From JBKHBT01 sp046542255 (GTDB lineage Bacteria > UBP14 > UBA6098 > JBKHBT01): a DNA stretch of 19,393 nucleotides. The notes beneath the pieces are model-generated. The model was given only the letters and a program-made list of their open reading frames with translations, had not been told where the DNA came from and searched no databases. A program made the translations under genes and the position numbers. The first letter of the stretch is position 1. Every line of letters starts with the position of its first letter. The DNA is taken from assembly GCA_046542255.1 (NCBI GenBank), contig JBKHBT010000063.1:1-19393 (forward strand), in the 5' to 3' direction. Of this stretch, positions 15,155 through 19,393 are shown in pieces.

Positions 15155-18073
15155 ATGAAAATATTAACAATGATAGCAATTTTAACATCGCTTATCACAT
15201 TATTTGCTACAGATATAACCTATGAATTTGAAAACTACATCGCATCTGAATCTAATGATTCTTATATCGATGTTATTGCTGTATTCGAAAAACCACCCGA
15301 CTATCGAGACCGTTTTGATGAGCTTATGCAAAATTCTGCAACAAATCGCGAAATTATAGCTTTTCTCAAAGAAGAAAGCTCCGATTTGGCAGGAAATTTC
15401 AGAGATAGTTACTATGAAAATATAAAATCCGGACAAATCAGAGATATTCGAACTATGTGGCTTAATGCTTCTATAAAGATGGCAGTCCAGAGAAGCTTGC
15501 TTGTCGAAATGATAGAAAAAAATGAATTCGCCAGCATATTGCACAATCGGCCATATCAAATGATCGAAGAAAGCCATCAGGCAGAAGAAAGTCTCTGGGA
15601 TGTGCGTTGGAATATCAGCCTTATTGGCTGCGAGGATGTCTATGAGCTTGGTTTTATGGGCGGTGGAGTTCTTGTCGGCGTTTTCGATACGGGTATCAGA
15701 TACACACATCAGGATCTTGAAAACAGGATGTGGACAAATCCCGGCGAAATCGAGGGCAATGGCATCGATGATGATGGCAATGGCTATGTCGATGATTACT
15801 ATGGCTATGACTTTGTCAATTCAGTTGGCGACCCTATGGATGACAATGACTGGACCTGGCATGGAACCCATTGTGCGGGGACAGTATGCGGCGATGGCAG
15901 CTATGACACTCAGACAGGCGTGGCTCCCGAAGCATCTGTTATGGCGCTGAAGGTTCTCGATTCCGGCGGTTCCGGGATACCGGCCGATGTCGAAGAAGGA
16001 ATGGAATATGCCGCCGATATGGGGGTACAGATTTTCAGCCTTTCGATAGGTTGGGAAGAGCCATCGACTACTCTTAGCAATTATTTCCGCGAGATTTTCG
16101 AGAACTTGCTGGCAATGGATATTGTTGCTGCGGTGTCCGCTGGTAATGGAAGCGGTGGTGGTGGGCATTATACTCCGCCACTTGATATCAGCGCACCAGC
16201 GAATTGTCCTTCGCCATGGTACGGAACGGCTGGCCATTCTGCCGTAATAGCGGTCGGGGCTACCGATTCTGATGATAATATCGCCAGTTTCTCGAGCTAC
16301 GGCCATGTGGAATGGACAGAGACACCTTATGATGACTACAGCTATCTGATAAAGCCGGATATCTGTGCACCGGGAGTCTCAATTACATCGACATGGGGCT
16401 ATACCGATGTGTCCTACAATTCCTCGTCTGGTACAAGTATGGCTGCTCCACACATTGCTGGGGCTATGGCATTGCTTCTTTCCAAAGCACCTTATCTTAG
16501 CCCGAGGCAATTGGATTCTCTTTTGTGTGCTACAGCACTCGATCTTGGAACATCCGGCCGGGATAATTATTATGGCGCAGGAAGAGTGCAAATCCATGAT
16601 GCGATAACTGCCGCGCCGGCTCCGCCTTATCCTATCATCAATTATATATCGAAATTAATCGATGACACTTCGGGCGGCGATGGAAATAATATTCTCGACC
16701 GAGGAGAATCGCCCAATTTGCTCGTAACTATTAAAAATTCCGGAGCCGAAGTTACCGGCCTGAATGCTACTATTTTCATTAGCGACCCAAATGTAACTGT
16801 AATCGATAATTCTGCGAACTATGGTGATATTGGCACCAATGAAGAAGTTATAAATATAGCCGACCCATTTGTAATTAGTTGCGCTCCAGATGCGCCTCTC
16901 GGACATAGTTTCGATGTCATAATTAGCTATTCTGGGGATGTTGGCAGCTATAGCGGAGTAGATACTTTTCAGGTTAGCATATCGAATTATCCAAGGCAAC
17001 ATCAAACTCTTACATATGGCTCGGGAATATTCACGATAACCAATTTTGGCTCATATGGTTTTTTCGACCCAACCGCTTCCTCTCCGCTTGGTGATGGTTT
17101 CGTTTTCTGGAGCGAAAACTATCTTTATTCATCATATTTCTTTCTGGGGCTTCCCGGCGAGAATGTCATAACTGGTGAAAATGGAACCGAATCAGAATTT
17201 CTTCCGATTGGCGAGATTCAGGATACGCCAATATTGTATGGTGACCATGAGCTATATGTGTCATTTGTCGATCCTGTTACATCTTTGATTTTCGATTTTC
17301 GCGCAATTGGATGGGATAGCGAGCCGAATGATAATTTTGTGATTCTCAGATATCAGGTCATAAACCCAACCGACTCTTCGATTACATATTATCCCGGCCT
17401 TTATACCGATTGGGACTTGCACTATGTTTCCGGTGATGGATGGTATGACCGCGCAGCATATAATCCTACCGAAAGGTGGTGCTATATGTGGGATAATCAT
17501 TCGACACCGGATTTGCCGAATTATGTCGGCATCGTGGGAGTTACAGAAATGGCTGGCGGTAGCATCGTAAATAATGCCGAATATGTCTATCCAAGCGGCC
17601 TTGGATGGACCGATGATGTGAAATTCGATTTTCTCGATGGGAGCCTGAGCTTTTCGACAGCATCTGCCGATAGCGATTGGTCGCTTATCATGACAGCCGG
17701 CTCCAAAACAATAGAACCATACGGATTGGACACTATCGCATGGGCAATAGTCGGCGGATACGACCTTTCCGACTTCGAGACGAATGCTATTCAGGCGAGA
17801 AGCATGATTACTGTCGTGCTCGGCCAAAATGAACAAGCAGCAAAGCCGGACAGAAGGGAAATGGTTTGCTATCCAAATCCTTTCAATTCCGCCATTTCGA
17901 TAAGAAAGAGAGCAAAGGCTCATATTAGGATTACAGATTTAGAAGGAAGAGTGATTTATCACGATTCTTCAAAACGCGATAATATCATATTCAAACCCAA
18001 AAGAGAAATTTCAAGCGGGGTATATATCGTTCGTTCTGGCAATGAATCCGAAAGAATTCTATATATTAAATGA
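15155..18073 (+). CDS. Secreted S8 subtilisin-like protease with C-terminal sorting domain
   Basis: 972 residues. ATG 15155 follows AAAAGG by eight bases; signal peptide about 1-18. An I9-like inhibitor propeptide covers about 30-145. The peptidase domain has Asp178 (GVFDTGIRYTHQD), His236 (WHGTHCAGT), oxyanion Asn331 (SAGNGSGG) and Ser428 (SGTSMAAPHIAGA), so it looks catalytically complete. A Ca-binding-like insert NGIDDDGNGYVDDYYGYDF sits after the Asp motif. A CARDB/Ig-like domain covers about 495-615, then beta-rich modules. Residues about 905-972 form a Por/type IX-style secretion-sorting domain (CYPNPFNSAISI, then GVYIVRSGN and ILYIK). It is probably exported and surface-bound or released. 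The neighbours on both strands are unrelated, and it has its own promoter. Confidence 0.95.
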   Translation: MKILTMIAILTSLITLFATDITYEFENYIASESNDSYIDVIAVFEKPPDYRDRFDELMQNSATNREIIAFLKEESSDLAGNFRDSYYENIKSGQIRDIRTMWLNASIKMAVQRSLLVEMIEKNEFASILHNRPYQMIEESHQAEESLWDVRWNISLIGCEDVYELGFMGGGVLVGVFDTGIRYTHQDLENRMWTNPGEIEGNGIDDDGNGYVDDYYGYDFVNSVGDPMDDNDWTWHGTHCAGTVCGDGSYDTQTGVAPEASVMALKVLDSGGSGIPADVEEGMEYAADMGVQIFSLSIGWEEPSTTLSNYFREIFENLLAMDIVAAVSAGNGSGGGGHYTPPLDISAPANCPSPWYGTAGHSAVIAVGATDSDDNIASFSSYGHVEWTETPYDDYSYLIKPDICAPGVSITSTWGYTDVSYNSSSGTSMAAPHIAGAMALLLSKAPYLSPRQLDSLLCATALDLGTSGRDNYYGAGRVQIHDAITAAPAPPYPIINYISKLIDDTSGGDGNNILDRGESPNLLVTIKNSGAEVTGLNATIFISDPNVTVIDNSANYGDIGTNEEVINIADPFVISCAPDAPLGHSFDVIISYSGDVGSYSGVDTFQVSISNYPRQHQTLTYGSGIFTITNFGSYGFFDPTASSPLGDGFVFWSENYLYSSYFFLGLPGENVITGENGTESEFLPIGEIQDTPILYGDHELYVSFVDPVTSLIFDFRAIGWDSEPNDNFVILRYQVINPTDSSITYYPGLYTDWDLHYVSGDGWYDRAAYNPTERWCYMWDNHSTPDLPNYVGIVGVTEMAGGSIVNNAEYVYPSGLGWTDDVKFDFLDGSLSFSTASADSDWSLIMTAGSKTIEPYGLDTIAWAIVGGYDLSDFETNAIQARSMITVVLGQNEQAAKPDRREMVCYPNPFNSAISIRKRAKAHIRITDLEGRVIYHDSSKRDNIIFKPKREISSGVYIVRSGNESERILYIK

Positions 18074-18090
18074 AATCGAATAATTCATCC

Positions 18091-18118
18091 TTGATGAAAA
18101 ATATATATTCAATATCTT
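18091..18118 (+). promoter_or_regulatory. Possible dprA promoter
   Basis: TTGATG (18091-18096), 16 bases, TATCTT (18113-18118), four of six matches in each box. The leader would be about 28 bases and carries no Shine-Dalgarno site. Confidence 0.35.
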
Positions 18119-18153
18119 TGAAAGAGCTTTATTAACCTGTTTCAATTTATGAT

Positions 18154-19233
18154 ATGAATACTGATAAGTTAGCAAAATTATTAGCCGTAAGTTTTATACC
18201 GAAGATGAGCAATAGTCTATCCAAACAGCTATTCGAGCGTCTTTCGCAGAAGCCATTCAGCCAATTAGAAAGCGAAATAGAAAACTTTGTGGGAATCTCG
18301 GGCCAAAGCAAGAATATCCTGAAGAAGAACATTATGAATCTCGATAGGTTTAAGGCCAAAATCGAGAAACTTCATTCTGATGGAATAGAGCTATATCCAT
18401 ATTATTCCGCAAAGTACCCCAGCGTCTTTATGAATCTTCCTCGATTGGGCGAGTCTGTGCCATTTGTATTTGCGCTTGGTAATTACAGCCTGCTATATGA
18501 AACGCTCTATGGCGTAGTCGGCCGCCGTGATGCTACTCAGAAATCCTTGAGCATGGCAAAAAGATTGGCACATTCCTTTTCCCAGAAACACACTGTCACT
18601 GTCAGCGGTTTTGCAAGAGGTGTCGATAAGGCGGCACTCGATTCTGCTATGTTTCACAAAGGAAGTGCAATTATGCTTCTTCCCGAAGGCATCTATTCCA
18701 CTACGAAAAAAATCGAGCCATATAAGAAATACATCGATGACGGCAGATTGCTTTTTCTATCGACAGCTTATCCTTCGGCGCCTTTTAATTCGATACAGGC
18801 TAATATTAGGAATTCACAAATTTATGCGCTTTCCGAGAAAATATTTATTCCCGAAACTGGAAGTAGCGGCGGAACATGGAATGGCGCAATCGAGGGACTT
18901 CGCAAAGGTGCCGATATCTACGTCCGTATGCCGGAGGGCAAAGAAAGAAATGCCAATAGAGATTTGATATTCATGGGAGCAACTCCGGTCGATAAATATG
19001 GCAATGTAGTAGCTGATACTATTAGCCAGACTTTCTTCCATAGCCTGTTTGAAATCATTGAAGCGAATCCCACATCGGCAGATGAAATCAAAAAAAGGCT
19101 GAAACTAAAACTTAGCCCGAATATTATCCGCAAAAAAATCGAAGGGCATCCCGAAATACGGATTGTTAAGAAAAAGGGCAAAAAAATGTATTTTATCGAT
19201 AATTCACTTTTCTCCTCTAAAGCCGGATATTAA
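18154..19233 (+). CDS. dprA: DprA/Smf-like DNA-processing protein, divergent
   Basis: 359 residues, typical length. DprA protects single-stranded DNA taken up during transformation and loads RecA. A HhH/SAM-like N-terminus runs about 1-70, ending in DGIELYPYYSAKYP. The Rossmann-like domain includes VVGRRDAT (121-128, usual VGSR), VSGFARGVDKAA (150-161, usual SGLARGID), LLPEGIY, LSTAYPSAPF, and IRNSQIYALSEKIFI with Arg219-Asn220 in place of RNRIIAGLS, then SSGGTWNGAIEG. A C-terminal winged-helix-like part (about 300-355) ends RIVKKKGKKMYFI. ATG 18154 has no Shine-Dalgarno site. Several motif residues are unusual, so a DprA-like paralogue with another role, such as defence, is possible; the full domain order and nearby comEA and pil genes favour transformation. 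Confidence 0.88.
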   Translation: MNTDKLAKLLAVSFIPKMSNSLSKQLFERLSQKPFSQLESEIENFVGISGQSKNILKKNIMNLDRFKAKIEKLHSDGIELYPYYSAKYPSVFMNLPRLGESVPFVFALGNYSLLYETLYGVVGRRDATQKSLSMAKRLAHSFSQKHTVTVSGFARGVDKAALDSAMFHKGSAIMLLPEGIYSTTKKIEPYKKYIDDGRLLFLSTAYPSAPFNSIQANIRNSQIYALSEKIFIPETGSSGGTWNGAIEGLRKGADIYVRMPEGKERNANRDLIFMGATPVDKYGNVVADTISQTFFHSLFEIIEANPTSADEIKKRLKLKLSPNIIRKKIEGHPEIRIVKKKGKKMYFIDNSLFSSKAGY

Positions 19234-19336
19234 AATATATAATGCATACTATATCTAATGCAACAGTTTTACTAATATTTCTATAATCTATAGTCCCATT
19301 CATTCAATAAGCTATCTTTTCAATAATGCTTTTGGT

Positions 19337-19372
19337 GGTGTCCTCGACTACGTTCGGATACCGGTCAATTTG
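19337..19372 (+). repeat. REP-like palindromic repeat, copy 2
   Basis: TGTCC (19339-19343) pairs with GGATA (19356-19360), using one G-T pair, around a 12-base loop TCGACTACGTTC. The tail CCGGTCAATTTG matches that of copy 1 at 5454-5489. The rest of 19234-19393 holds no gene. Confidence 0.7.
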
Positions 19373-19393
19373 TTCGGCCAATGCTGCCTTAAG

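Noticed and set aside
18091..18120. Bacteroidetes-type promoter TTG-N19-TAnnTTTG before dprA, and also before comEA (14656-14685)
   Set aside because: Both fit, but the same bases fit the TTGACA/TATAAT type used by the other genes, so no separate class is needed.
1..19393. tRNA, rRNA, CRISPR array, insertion sequence or prophage
   Set aside because: I looked in all gaps: no cloverleaf with CCA end, no spaced repeats, and no transposase or integrase frames were found.

Overview
The window fits an uncultured, AT-rich member of the FCB-like or candidate-phylum bacteria (WOR-3, Cloacimonadota, Zixibacteria and relatives). The evidence is a secreted subtilase ending in a YPNPFNS-type secretion-sorting domain, outer-membrane barrels, Gram-negative type IV pilus/competence parts, and ordinary Shine-Dalgarno sites with TTGACA/TATAAT-like promoters. 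No tRNA, rRNA, CRISPR array, transposase or phage gene was seen. The taxonomic guess is inference from protein style only.

Region 1 (about 200-5310, + strand) is the most interesting part. It holds two small secreted beta-rich proteins separated by a strong hairpin, an 82-codon overlapping reading frame, a terminator, a two-domain chaperone-like protein and a 928-residue outer-membrane barrel protein. The barrel protein has Ig-like domains at its N-terminus and carboxypeptidase-regulatory-like domains at its C-terminus. The order subunit-subunit-chaperone-barrel looks like a divergent chaperone-usher-type surface-fibre locus, although no classical usher or pilin family is recognisable by eye. 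A 332-base gap with REP-like palindromes follows, then a TPR-PAS-like-LuxR regulator (5641-7656).

Region 2 (about 7660-11390, - strand) contains PTS enzyme I, then a DUF488 protein with its own good promoter, a four-helix membrane protein and an overlapping outer-membrane barrel gene. Three back-to-back hairpins lie at the convergent junction with the LuxR gene.

Region 3 (about 11600-15030, - strand) has comEA, a pseudopilin-like gene, a perfect-palindrome terminator, and then pilM overlapping a pilN/pilO-like gene. With dprA at 18154 this makes natural transformation or a type IV pilus-like DNA-uptake machine the best reading. comEA, pilM and dprA are the three genes with no visible Shine-Dalgarno site. 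A thiamine-binding (MTH1187/YqgV-type) protein lies upstream of comEA.

Region 4 (15081-19393, + strand) carries the subtilase with a consensus -35 promoter, then dprA, then a second copy of the REP-like repeat at the window edge.

Across the window TCGA is conspicuously common, and in genes it mostly spans codon junctions (NTC|GAN). That bias served as a weak reading-frame check.
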